Below, one piece after another: positions 25,849-34,584 of a DNA stretch of 64,000 nucleotides. A program made the position numbers and the translations under genes. The DNA lies in NCBI GenBank assembly GCA_024398875.1, contig JAKSIJ010000005.1, forward strand, positions 1 through 64,000, given 5' to 3'. The stretch's first letter is position 1. Every line of letters begins with the position of its first letter. The DNA is from Fibrobacter sp. GTDB taxonomy: Bacteria; Fibrobacterota; Fibrobacteria; Fibrobacterales; Fibrobacteraceae. The notes below the pieces were generated by a model. That model ran no database searches. It saw only the letters and a list, made by a program, of their open reading frames with translations, and was not told where the DNA came from.

Positions 25849-27975
25849 ATGTTCCGCATCATCACACCAAACCCGCAAAAGCCTTTTACCATAGGCCGCA
25901 AAGAAGGGAACAACCTTCGGTTTGGTGACGTATTCGTCTCTCGCGAGCATGCCGTTCTGGAATACGCTTCGGCCTGGATTTTGAGGAACCTCTCCACCAA
26001 TAGCGTTACCCTTCTGAACCAGCAGAAAGTGGAAAACACTGCAGAACTCCGCGACGGAGACATCATTGTCATCGGGGTCCATCAAATTCGCGTGAACTTG
26101 AATGGCACAGAGCTTTCCCTACTGCTGCAAGATGTGGAGGAAGATTCTCGGACCGTCAATATCCAGGGCGCACCAACGGAGATTCTCCTGGATGAAGAAA
26201 GCCCGAGGAACGGAAAATTTACTGCACGGACGAATGAAAATGGCTTGGCAGAAATAACCTTCCCTCATAAGGTCATTGATGAAGCGGGAAAGTCGCAAAA
26301 AACGGTATTGATTGAAAACGGAAGCAGTTTCAAAATCGGGCAGAATGAAGTTTCTTTCCAAGAGGGGAACTTAATACTGAAAAAGACTGTTCCCGGTTTC
26401 CCGCTGCACGTGCAGAATTTGGACGTTTTTGCCGGGAAGAAGAAGCTACTTTCCAACATCAACTTTGATTTGCCTGCCGGCGAAATTCTTGCCATCATTG
26501 GGCGCTCCGGACAAGGCAAATCGACGCTGCTCCGCTTGCTGGAAGGCGTTTATGCCAAAGGGAAAGAAAGCGATGTCCGGATTGGCGATGTGGATTACCG
26601 CCAAAAGGAAATTCGCGAACGGATTGCATTCCTTGCACAAGAGCCTGCCCTACGTAAGGACCTGACAGTAGAGGAAACCATCCTGAATGGTGGCAGAACT
26701 TCTATGGAGAAAGCGGACTTCAAAGCCTCTGCGAGAGAGCGACTGGAAAAGTTCTGCGAACTTTTCGGACTGAGCGACCGCCGAGACCACTTTGTGAGTA
26801 CGCTCAGTGGCGGCGAAATGCGCCGCGTCGCTCTCGCCCAAGAGCTCATGAATTCTCCGGGTTTGATTGTTCTGGACGAACCGCTCTCTGGCCTCGACCC
26901 CTACAACTCCCAAATCCTCTGCAATCATCTGAAGCAGCTTTCCTTCTTGGGCTATACAGTCGTTCTCACGACCCACAGCTACGAAGCCCTTCGCATCGCG
27001 CACAAGGTTCTCGTGCTGCATCAGGGACGCGAAGCCTTCTACGGCTCTCCCGATGACGCCTACCGCTATTTCGAGACAAAAGATCCGGAGGCCATTCTCT
27101 CCAGCTTGAACGAGGAAGTCACAGACCGCTGGGAAGCCGCCCACAGCGCTAACGTGCCCGATGCCGCAGTTTCTGCACTCAATAACAGCGCAGCCACCGC
27201 CGGAATCATCGCAGAAAATTCCAGAGGAAAATCCTGCCGTGTTCTGTTCGCGACACAGAGACGTCCTGGGTCCTTTTTCTATCGCCTTTGCATCATTCTC
27301 AAGCAGTGGCTTCGGGACAAAGGAAAACTCTCTGCGCTCATTCTCCAGCCCCTCATCATCGGGTTTCTCTTCTCCCAAATCTTCTCCAAAAATTCCTCCC
27401 TCTGGACAGTGGCTTTCGCCATTATCCTCTGCGCAAACTGGTTCTCGCTTTCCCTCTCCATTCGGGAATTCGTCAGCGAAAAAGATATTCTCCCTGGGGA
27501 ATTCCGAAAGGGTCTCAGCATTTTCAAAACTTTTGCAGCCAAGCTTTTCCTCACTTCCATCACCGCCTACGTACAAACGTTAATCGTCTACGCATTTGTC
27601 TCCTTCCGCCTGCTCATTCATCCTTCGCTTCCGCTACTCGCACTAATTCTTCTCTGCAGCGTCCTTCCCGCCATTGGCATTGGACTTCTCGTCAGTTCCA
27701 TCGCCAAGAATCCGGGGCAGGCAAACGCATTCCTTCCCCTTCTCATCATTCCCCAGGTGGCCCTGGCGGGCGCCCTCGTTCCCCTGGACCAAATGCAGCA
27801 AGTCGGCAAAATCCTTTCATACGTGGTTTGGTCCCGCTACAACCAGAGTTCACTCCTGAATCTGTTCCTGGAAAGGGGCGACGCCCTGTTCAACTATGTG
27901 GGTTCCTTGAGCCTTTCTTTTATATTTTATATTGTGACTATCATTATCCTTTATAGGTCGAAAAAAGCAAAATGA
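25849..27975 (+). CDS. FHA-domain ABC exporter (ABCG-like half transporter)
   Basis: 708 aa. FHA domain (~13-83: GRKEGNN, SREHAVLEY, NLSTNSVTLLN, DGDIIVIG), a second weaker FHA-like stretch (~145-180), then an ABC ATPase with Walker A GRSGQGKST (218-226), signature LSGGEMRR (~319) and Walker B GLIVLDEP (~338), then six membrane helices (~490-705). This order matches mycobacterial Rv1747. FHA binds phosphothreonine, and the next gene, overlapping by 4 bp, is a Thr kinase, so phospho-control of transport is the obvious reading. Substrate unknown. Confidence 0.9.
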   Translation: MFRIITPNPQKPFTIGRKEGNNLRFGDVFVSREHAVLEYASAWILRNLSTNSVTLLNQQKVENTAELRDGDIIVIGVHQIRVNLNGTELSLLLQDVEEDSRTVNIQGAPTEILLDEESPRNGKFTARTNENGLAEITFPHKVIDEAGKSQKTVLIENGSSFKIGQNEVSFQEGNLILKKTVPGFPLHVQNLDVFAGKKKLLSNINFDLPAGEILAIIGRSGQGKSTLLRLLEGVYAKGKESDVRIGDVDYRQKEIRERIAFLAQEPALRKDLTVEETILNGGRTSMEKADFKASARERLEKFCELFGLSDRRDHFVSTLSGGEMRRVALAQELMNSPGLIVLDEPLSGLDPYNSQILCNHLKQLSFLGYTVVLTTHSYEALRIAHKVLVLHQGREAFYGSPDDAYRYFETKDPEAILSSLNEEVTDRWEAAHSANVPDAAVSALNNSAATAGIIAENSRGKSCRVLFATQRRPGSFFYRLCIILKQWLRDKGKLSALILQPLIIGFLFSQIFSKNSSLWTVAFAIILCANWFSLSLSIREFVSEKDILPGEFRKGLSIFKTFAAKLFLTSITAYVQTLIVYAFVSFRLLIHPSLPLLALILLCSVLPAIGIGLLVSSIAKNPGQANAFLPLLIIPQVALAGALVPLDQMQQVGKILSYVVWSRYNQSSLLNLFLERGDALFNYVGSLSLSFIFYIVTIIILYRSKKAK

Positions 27976-29474
27976 CACTCCAGAACGCAAACGAGACTTT
28001 TCCTTGTCCATTTAATGAAAACTATGATTTGATTGACACCCTGGGCAAAGGCGGAATGGGCTATGTCTACAAGGCTCTGGATAAAAAGCTGAAACGCGAA
28101 GTCGCTTTTAAGATTCTGGATTCCTCCTCCGATGAAGAAGCCATTCAGCGCTTCTATCTGGAAGCCCAGGCCATGAAAGAACTGGACCACCAGAACATTG
28201 TCCATGTTTTCGATTTCGGAAAGCAGAATAATCAACTTTTCATTGCAATGACCTACGTGAAGGGAATCGCACTTTCGGATATTCTCCAGAAGCAAAGTCA
28301 GTTGCCCTTCGAGTCCATCGATGTCATTATCCGGCAAATCGCCCGCGGGCTTCTCTACGCCCACTCCAAAGGCATTGTCCATCGTGACGTGAAACCCTCC
28401 AACATCATGGTGACCCACGACAACCGAGTGTACCTCATGGACTTTGGCATCTCCTACATTCAAGAGATGGAGAAGGCCCGCCTCACCAAAACGGGCATGA
28501 CCATGGGCACGCCGGAATACATGTCTCCGGAGCAGTGCCACGGCGATGAAGTCACACTGCAATCCGACATTTACAGCCTGGGTGTTATTTTATTTGAAAT
28601 GACCTGCGGACGTCTCCCCTTCGAAGGAAGCCGCCCGGTAGAAATTGCGCTGAAACATGTGCAGGAACCCCCTCCAGACCCACACCAGTTCCGCAAGGAT
28701 ATGCCGGAAGGCCTTGCAGAACTGATTTTCAAATGCATGAAGAAGAAGTTGAACGAGCGCTTCCACAGCATGCAGGAATTCTTGGATGCCTGCGATCAGG
28801 TGTTCCCGCAAAAGGAAACCCACGGTGGCCCAAAACTCACCAAAGGGCATTCCCTCCTGAAGCACGGAACCGCATCCATTACGGCCGCCGCCAGCAAGAT
28901 TTCTCCGAAAATCATCCGGAAGAAATTAACGGCCCTCGCCATCTCCCTCTTCCCCCTCATCATCATCCTTCTGGTGCTGTTGATGCTCACCCACAAGCCG
29001 GAAAGTACCCTCCGTTCCATCGAATGGAGCGAAGCCCTCGGCAACTGCGAAACAGCGGAGCTGGAATCCGGATACACCGGTGGATACTGCCTCGACAACC
29101 TGAACGATGGCGATTTGAAGACCGCATGGCTCTACACGCCGCCACAGAAGCCCCAGAATCCCGTTCTTACCCTCTATTTTGACGGCAACACCCTCATCAC
29201 TCATTTCGGCATTGCCGTCGGCTACCAGAAATCCGTAGACGACCTGTTCGGAGACCGCTTCCGCATTTTCAAGAAGCCCAAGACGCTGACTCTCGAAACA
29301 AAAGAAGGTTTCAAGCAGAAAGTGGTTTTGCAGAACATCAAGGGAATGCAATATCCAAGCATCCAGGCCATTGAAACCAGCGAGCTGAAAATCTACCTGG
29401 AAGACATCTACGAAGGCGACAACAAGAATTTCGCCGTGTCTGAAATCCGCCTCTTAGGCATGGAACTGAAATGA
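27972..29474 (+). CDS. receptor-type Ser/Thr protein kinase with extracytoplasmic discoidin-like domain
   Basis: 500 aa. Kinase domain (~18-275): LGKGGMGYVY, VAFKIL (Lys), HRDVKPSNIM, DFGISY and GTPEYMSPEQ are all intact. A Lys-rich linker, a membrane helix (~320-338) and a periplasmic domain (~345-500) with GYTGGYCLDNLNDGDLKTAW and FGIAVGYQKS follow, like the NADase-type glycan-binding/discoidin fold. It probably senses an envelope ligand and phosphorylates partners such as the FHA-ABC protein encoded just upstream. Overlaps yraN by 4 bp. Confidence 0.92.
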   Translation: MTLQNANETFPCPFNENYDLIDTLGKGGMGYVYKALDKKLKREVAFKILDSSSDEEAIQRFYLEAQAMKELDHQNIVHVFDFGKQNNQLFIAMTYVKGIALSDILQKQSQLPFESIDVIIRQIARGLLYAHSKGIVHRDVKPSNIMVTHDNRVYLMDFGISYIQEMEKARLTKTGMTMGTPEYMSPEQCHGDEVTLQSDIYSLGVILFEMTCGRLPFEGSRPVEIALKHVQEPPPDPHQFRKDMPEGLAELIFKCMKKKLNERFHSMQEFLDACDQVFPQKETHGGPKLTKGHSLLKHGTASITAAASKISPKIIRKKLTALAISLFPLIIILLVLLMLTHKPESTLRSIEWSEALGNCETAELESGYTGGYCLDNLNDGDLKTAWLYTPPQKPQNPVLTLYFDGNTLITHFGIAVGYQKSVDDLFGDRFRIFKKPKTLTLETKEGFKQKVVLQNIKGMQYPSIQAIETSELKIYLEDIYEGDNKNFAVSEIRLLGMELK

Positions 29475-29854
29475 CCTCCACCCGCACCAAAGGGAACTTT
29501 ATCGAGACCCATGCGGCCGCATACCTGATGCGAAAAGGCTATCAGGTGTTGGACCGGAACTACGCCTATCGCGGTGGCGAGTTGGATATCGTGGCCATGG
29601 ACAAGGACACCATGGTCTTTGTGGAGGTAAAATCTGTTTGGAAGAACGGAACCGGAAACCCAGCAGCCCGCGTCAACGCTTCAAAGCAGAAAAAGGTTTG
29701 GAAAACCGCCTACCACTACCTCTATAACAAAGTGCACAACCTAGACCAGAAAAGCCGTTTTGACGTGCTTGCAATTAGAGCGAACGAAAAGCCCCTGCAG
29801 TTCGTGCACTACCAGAATGCTTTCGAAGGTACCGGGGCATTGCCGGAGTGCTAA
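29471..29854 (+). CDS. yraN: YraN/UPF0102 family endonuclease-like protein
   Basis: 127 aa. GNFIETHAAAYLMRKGYQVLDRNYA (positions ~8-32 in two parts), GGELDIVAMD (~36) and VFVEVKSV (~51) give the PD-(D/E)XK-type core E-D-EVK of this family, related to Holliday-junction resolvases. Function is poorly defined. The C-terminal VRF-like strand FDVLAIRANEKP is present. Start overlaps the kinase stop; 3 bp precede the YciO-like gene. Confidence 0.9.
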   Translation: MTSTRTKGNFIETHAAAYLMRKGYQVLDRNYAYRGGELDIVAMDKDTMVFVEVKSVWKNGTGNPAARVNASKQKKVWKTAYHYLYNKVHNLDQKSRFDVLAIRANEKPLQFVHYQNAFEGTGALPEC

Positions 29855-29857
29855 TGT

Positions 29858-30451
29858 ATGCGTTTTGAAGTCCATCCTGAAAATCCGCAGCCACGCATCG
29901 TAAAGCTTGCTGCCGCCGCCCTGGAAGACGACGCTCTCGTCCTCTACCCTACGGAATCCGGTTACGCCATCGGATGCAATGCGGAATCACCCAAGGCAAT
30001 CCATAAGTTGTATGCACTCAAGAAGCCCATGAAGAAGTTTTTCATGGCGCTGATTGTGCCGGATATTCGGAAGGCAACGGACTACGCCCGCATCGACAAT
30101 TTTGCGTTTGGCGTGATGAAACCCCGAGTGCCCGGGCCCTATACTTTTATTTTGCCGGCGGACCCTCACATTGCAAGGAAGCTGGATGTAAAGCGGCCCG
30201 AAATTGGCATCCGCATGCCAACCCATCCCTTTTTCAAGGAACTGTTCCAGCATTTCGACAAGCCAATTTTGAGCACCGCAGCAAAACTTACCGACGAAGA
30301 TATTTTCGACACGGATGAACTGTGGGACACCTTCCAACACTCCGTAGACATGATGGTGGATTGCGGCCCTATCGAGATTGCGCCTACAAACATCGTGAGC
30401 CTCGTAGATGACACCGTGGAAGTGCTTCGCGGTGAACTTTTGGACCCTTAA
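29858..30451 (+). CDS. YciO/YrdC-fold protein (TsaC-like, no Sua5 extension)
   Basis: 197 aa. The fold core is clear: LYPTESGYAIGC (~29), KKPMKKFFMALI (~55), PGPYTFILPA (~91), GIRMPTHP (~112) and ILSTAAKLTDE (~131). In true TsaC/Sua5 the loop is KxR and SAN; here KK and STA are seen, as in the YciO branch, whose role in threonylcarbamoyl-adenylate synthesis is doubtful. A full-length Sua5 at 57188 probably does the t6A work. The annotated ATG is the only reasonable start. Confidence 0.88.
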   Translation: MRFEVHPENPQPRIVKLAAAALEDDALVLYPTESGYAIGCNAESPKAIHKLYALKKPMKKFFMALIVPDIRKATDYARIDNFAFGVMKPRVPGPYTFILPADPHIARKLDVKRPEIGIRMPTHPFFKELFQHFDKPILSTAAKLTDEDIFDTDELWDTFQHSVDMMVDCGPIEIAPTNIVSLVDDTVEVLRGELLDP

Positions 30452-30477
30452 TTTATCTACATTAGTTTGTCTGTAAT

Positions 30478-33000
30478 ATGATTCTCCTTGTGGCAGAAAA
30501 ACCTTCCGTCGCCAATCAGCACTACAAGCCCATGCTGGAGCGCTGCGAGGGAGAACATTTTACCCAGGGCGACGGCTGCCTCATCGGGAAGAATCACTGC
30601 ATCACCTGGTGTGTGGGCCACCTCATTACCCTCGCCCCGCTGGATGCCTACCCCGGAATGGAAGGCACTTGGAAACTGGGGAACCTGCCGCTATTGCCGG
30701 AAAAATTCCGCCTTATGGAAATCGAGAGCACCAAGAAGCAACTGGCTGTGGTGCGTTCCATGATGGAAAAGGCGGACACCCTCGTGAATGGCGCGGATGC
30801 TGGTCGTGAAGGAAATCTGATTTTTGATTTGATATTGGATTTTACACCAGACTTCCGTAAAAAATCCGTCAAGCGTTTGTGGGTCAACAGCTATGTGGCC
30901 AAGGATCTGGACAAGGCCTGGAAAAATCTGGAGGATTCCACCAAGCGATTGAATCTGAGTTACGCCGCACGACTCCGACAACGGGCCGATTGGATGGTGG
31001 GACTCAACACCACCCGCGCATACACGCTTACGGCAGGCCGCGGAAAACTCATCTCCGTAGGCCGCGTGCAAACGCCCACATTGAACTTGGTGGTGGAAAG
31101 AGACACCTTGGTGGAGCAATTCAAGGAACTCTACTACTACAGCGTCGTGGGTACGTGGCAAGGGTTCCAGGCGCAGTTATTGCGACCCGAAAAAAACAGA
31201 GAGAACGATTCCGCACGCGGTAACTCTGCGGGCACCATGAAGGTCGCTGTTTTTGAAAAAGAAGCGGAACCAAACGCCATCATCGAAAAATGCAAGGCGC
31301 CTGCAGAAGCCCGCATCTCAAAAATTGAAACCGCCACAAAAAAGCAATTCCCTTCCAAGCCCTTCGACTTGACGGAACTGCAAAAAGAGGGAAATAAGCG
31401 GTTCAAGATGAGCGCCCAGCAAGTGTTGGATTGCGCACAGAATTTGTACGAAAAGAAGCTCCTCACCTACCCTCGTACCGACTCCCAATATCTGCCCGAT
31501 TCCATGCAGCACGAGGCTTACCAGCTGGCGAGCCGCCTGGCGAACCCGGCGCAGAAGGCTCTGTTCCGACCTGAGAACGATTCCTTTGTATTCATCAATT
31601 CGAGCAAGGTGACGGACCACTACGCCATTATCCCTACCGGCGAAGCGGGCGATTTGAGCAAACTCCCTGAAATGGAGCAGAAGATTTATGAACTGGCCAA
31701 GGAGCGATTCATCAACGCATGGCTCAAGCCCTACGTATGGAACGAGATGGAAGTGACTTTGAAAAGTCCTGCGGACTTTTCAATTATGAATTACGAATTA
31801 CAAAGTACCAGTGAAGCGAAGGATCTAGAAACCTTCCGCCTGAAACTGAAACAGAACGAAGACCTGGGCTTCCGCGCCATCGTCAAAGAAGAAAAGAAAA
31901 AGAAACCCAAAAAAGATAATGGGTCGGCAGGTAACGGAGACGCAGGAAATGATTCTGCGGACAAGTCTGATGGCGACGACATCACCAACATGGTGGAAGC
32001 CTTCCCCGATTGGAAAACAGGTGATACAGCACCTTTTGAAACGCTAGAATTGCAGAAAAAAAAGAAGAGCAAGCCCAAATATTACACGGAAGCGACTCTT
32101 CTTGCAGCCATGAAAACCGCAGGCAAGCAAATCGAGAACGAGGAGCTGGCGGAAGCTATGAAGGATAGAGGCCTCGGGACCCCGGCCACGCAGGCGGGCA
32201 TCATCGAGACCCTCAAAAAACGCGGCTTCATCGAGGCGCAGAAAAACAATCTGGTCAGCACGCCTCGTGGCCGGGAAGTCATCGCCCTCATGGACGAGAA
32301 AGTCAAATCTCCGGAAATGACCGGCGAGTGGGAATTCAAACTCTCCCAGGTGGAAAAAGGAACGCTATCTCCCGTAGAATTCCGCGACGGCATCGTGAAC
32401 TACGTGAAGGAATTGTTCGCCACACTCAAAGAAAAATACGGCACCCAATTTGAGCGTGAAACCGCCACCGAGGCAATCAATTGCCCCAAATGCGGGAACC
32501 CGCTAGAAATGGCGCCCTGGGGCTATGTCTGCAAAGCCGAAAACTGTGGCTTCAAAATCGGGCACACCATCGCGGGCCGCGCCCTCAGCCACAGCGAGAT
32601 GAAGCAGCTCCTCACCGAAAAACATACGGACGTCCTCTCCGGCTTTATCAGCAAGAAGGGCACTACCTTCCGGGCGAAACTCGCCTTCGACGAAGCCTCG
32701 GGCCGTGCTGTTTTCGACTTCCCGCCCAAAGGCATCCCCTGCCCCATGTGCAGCGGAAATCTTCACAAGGTTGATGTGGACGGAAACGCACTCTATGGTT
32801 GTGACCGCTGCCGCTACGCCATTCCTGCGGTATATTACCAGCGGCCCTTCTCTGAAGAAGAACTGCTCGCCCTCGTGAAAGACAAACAATCTCCCGTTCT
32901 GGAAGGTTTCAAAAAGAACGACACCACATTCCGAGCAGCCCTCACCTTAAAAGAAAACGGCCAGATTGCCTTCAACAAACTGACCGTAGAAAAAATGTAA
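30478..33000 (+). CDS. topB: DNA topoisomerase III (type IA)
   Basis: 840 aa. Toprim motifs AEKPSVA (~6) and NGADAGREGNLIFD (~103), QRADWMVGLNTTRAYT (~165), GRVQTPTL (~193), and the active-site TYPRTDS with Tyr331. The C-terminal third has two zinc ribbons (CPKC...CKAENC ~668; CPMC...CDRC ~757), each followed by a topoisomerase C-terminal repeat. A Lys/Asp/Gly-rich linker (~470-520) interrupts the core. The codons for SIMNYELQ (31780-31803) look like a fragment of the mosaic repeat. Confidence 0.95.
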   Translation: MILLVAEKPSVANQHYKPMLERCEGEHFTQGDGCLIGKNHCITWCVGHLITLAPLDAYPGMEGTWKLGNLPLLPEKFRLMEIESTKKQLAVVRSMMEKADTLVNGADAGREGNLIFDLILDFTPDFRKKSVKRLWVNSYVAKDLDKAWKNLEDSTKRLNLSYAARLRQRADWMVGLNTTRAYTLTAGRGKLISVGRVQTPTLNLVVERDTLVEQFKELYYYSVVGTWQGFQAQLLRPEKNRENDSARGNSAGTMKVAVFEKEAEPNAIIEKCKAPAEARISKIETATKKQFPSKPFDLTELQKEGNKRFKMSAQQVLDCAQNLYEKKLLTYPRTDSQYLPDSMQHEAYQLASRLANPAQKALFRPENDSFVFINSSKVTDHYAIIPTGEAGDLSKLPEMEQKIYELAKERFINAWLKPYVWNEMEVTLKSPADFSIMNYELQSTSEAKDLETFRLKLKQNEDLGFRAIVKEEKKKKPKKDNGSAGNGDAGNDSADKSDGDDITNMVEAFPDWKTGDTAPFETLELQKKKKSKPKYYTEATLLAAMKTAGKQIENEELAEAMKDRGLGTPATQAGIIETLKKRGFIEAQKNNLVSTPRGREVIALMDEKVKSPEMTGEWEFKLSQVEKGTLSPVEFRDGIVNYVKELFATLKEKYGTQFERETATEAINCPKCGNPLEMAPWGYVCKAENCGFKIGHTIAGRALSHSEMKQLLTEKHTDVLSGFISKKGTTFRAKLAFDEASGRAVFDFPPKGIPCPMCSGNLHKVDVDGNALYGCDRCRYAIPAVYYQRPFSEEELLALVKDKQSPVLEGFKKNDTTFRAALTLKENGQIAFNKLTVEKM
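31779..31806. repeat. mosaic-repeat fragment inside topB
   Basis: TCAATTATGAATTACGAATT and the next bases match the AATTATGAAGTATGAATT words of copies A and C. In frame, encoding SIMNYELQ in a variable linker. Short, so a chance match cannot be excluded. Confidence 0.45.
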
Positions 33001-33003
33001 GCA

Positions 33004-33060
33004 TCGCGATGAAATTTTCGCGACGCATTTTGCGGCGTCATTTCCGCGACGTTTTTGCGG
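33004..33060. other. hairpin-rich gap between convergent topB and rfbD
   Basis: TCGCGA/TCGCGA (33004-33023) and TTCCGC/GCGGAA (about 33040-33062) inverted repeats fill the gap. No T-run follows either stem, so Rho-independent termination is uncertain. Confidence 0.35.
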
Positions 33061-33063
33061 AAA

Positions 33064-33981
33064 CTAGACTTCTCCGATTTCCTTCAGATAACGGCTCAAA
33101 GCATCTTGCCATGTTGGCAGCGGATTGAATCCAGCCTCCACAAGCTTACTCTTGTCCAAACGGCTATTGAAGGGGCGTGCCGCCTTGCTCAAGCCATATT
33201 CCGCCGTCGTCACGGGAAGTACATTAGTTTTTAATCCCGCTTGGCGATAGATTTCCTTGGTAAAATCAAACCAACTGATGAATCCACCTTCATTGGTAGC
33301 ATGATAATAGCCGTACTTTTCCGTTTCAATCATATCCACCAGCAAGCGAGACAAATCCAGCGTATAGGTTGGCGTTCCAATCTGGTCATTCACCACACGA
33401 ACAGTATCGTGAGTTTTACCCACATTCAGCATGGTCTTGATGAAATTCTTCCCGTTGAGTCCAAAAACCCAGGCAATGCGAACAATGAAATACTTTTCTA
33501 GAATTGACGAAACCGCCAACTCCCCTTCCAATTTAGTTTGTCCATAAACGTTCAGTGGTTTGTAATCCTTGCAGTCCGGTTTCCAAGGTTCAGTTCCCTG
33601 GCCATCAAATACATAATCCGTACTGATGTAAACCATTTTGGCGCCAATAGTTTTGCAGACCTTCGCAATGTTTTCCGTTCCCCTGGCATTGATGGCACGG
33701 ACTTTTTCCTGTTTATCCTCATCTTCCGCTAAGTCTACAGCAGTCCAGGCTGCACAATGCACCACCACATCCGGGGCTATTTTTTTGATGGTTTCCGCAA
33801 CCATGGATTCATTGGTAATATCCATAGGCACATAAGGAGCCTGCGTCACGGCACTTCCGTCAGCAATGCCTGCGTAAGCGGAAGCAATGTCGCTACCCAC
33901 TCCGGCATAGCCACGTTTTGATAGTTCATTCATCACATCATGGCCAAGTTGGCCAGCAACACCCGTAACAAAAACCTTCAT
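33064..33981 (-). CDS. rfbD: dTDP-4-dehydrorhamnose reductase
   Basis: 305 aa short-chain dehydrogenase fold; last step of dTDP-L-rhamnose synthesis for surface glycans. Seen: VTGVAGQLGHDV (~5), VVHCAAWTAVDLAEDE (~72), YISTDYVFDG (~117) and the catalytic YGQTKLEGE (~144), then IVRIAWVFG and IGTPTYT. The insert around 36-48 is somewhat long. Monocistronic; rfbA, B and C are not in the window. AGGAACCT precedes the start. Confidence 0.94.
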   Translation of the reverse strand: MKVFVTGVAGQLGHDVMNELSKRGYAGVGSDIASAYAGIADGSAVTQAPYVPMDITNESMVAETIKKIAPDVVVHCAAWTAVDLAEDEDKQEKVRAINARGTENIAKVCKTIGAKMVYISTDYVFDGQGTEPWKPDCKDYKPLNVYGQTKLEGELAVSSILEKYFIVRIAWVFGLNGKNFIKTMLNVGKTHDTVRVVNDQIGTPTYTLDLSRLLVDMIETEKYGYYHATNEGGFISWFDFTKEIYRQAGLKTNVLPVTTAEYGLSKAARPFNSRLDKSKLVEAGFNPLPTWQDALSRYLKEIGEV

Positions 33982-34055
33982 AGGAACCTCTACCTACAAT
34001 CTAGCAACATTTTTGAGCTTCTCAACTTAATTATCAAAAAGCTATATTAGAAAAT

Positions 34056-34547
34056 ATGAAAAAGAAATTTGTGAAAGATTCCTACGTAGAAACAACCGAT
34101 GTCGTTCAGCCCTCCAACGTCAACGCCTATTATCTGGTTTTTGGCGGGCACATGATTTCCCTTTTGGACAAGGCGGCCTGCATTTCCGCAATAAGGCATT
34201 GCGAAAGTAAGGTCACTACCGTTTCCATGAACAGTATCCAATTCTACAACCCCGCCGTTGTAGGGACAATTCTCGACATCAAGGCGTCTGTGAACAGGGC
34301 TTTCAATACTTCTATGGAAATCGGGCTCAAAGTAACGGGAACCTTCCCCAACGAGAATATGGCAGTGAAAGATATATGCCGTGCCTACATGACATTTGTG
34401 GCCATTGATGATAACGGAAAACCTATTCCCGTTCCCGCCATCGTTCCTCAAACAGCCGCAGAAAAGCGCCGCTACAAAGAAGCGGGAATCCGCCGCGAAG
34501 CACAGAAAGAACTTACAAACAAATTAAAGAAACGGATTGTACGCTAG
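34056..34547 (+). CDS. acyl-CoA thioesterase, hotdog fold
   Basis: 163 aa YciA/BFIT-type acyl-CoA hydrolase. VQPSNVNAYYLVFGGHMISLLDKAA (~17-41, in parts) holds the helix with the usual catalytic Asp, and MNSIQFYNPAVVGTILDIKASVNR (~58-81) the following strands. A basic helical tail (~133-163) extends the usual domain. Substrate chain length is not readable. Convergent with rluD. Confidence 0.87.
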   Translation: MKKKFVKDSYVETTDVVQPSNVNAYYLVFGGHMISLLDKAACISAIRHCESKVTTVSMNSIQFYNPAVVGTILDIKASVNRAFNTSMEIGLKVTGTFPNENMAVKDICRAYMTFVAIDDNGKPIPVPAIVPQTAAEKRRYKEAGIRREAQKELTNKLKKRIVR

Positions 34548-34584
34548 ATTGAAATTTGCTCCAAATCAGAGCTTGCGCTAGATT

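Noticed and set aside
27972-30451. Defence island (kinase, nuclease-like YraN)
   Set aside because: YraN and the YciO-like gene are common housekeeping neighbours; no other defence-type gene is present.
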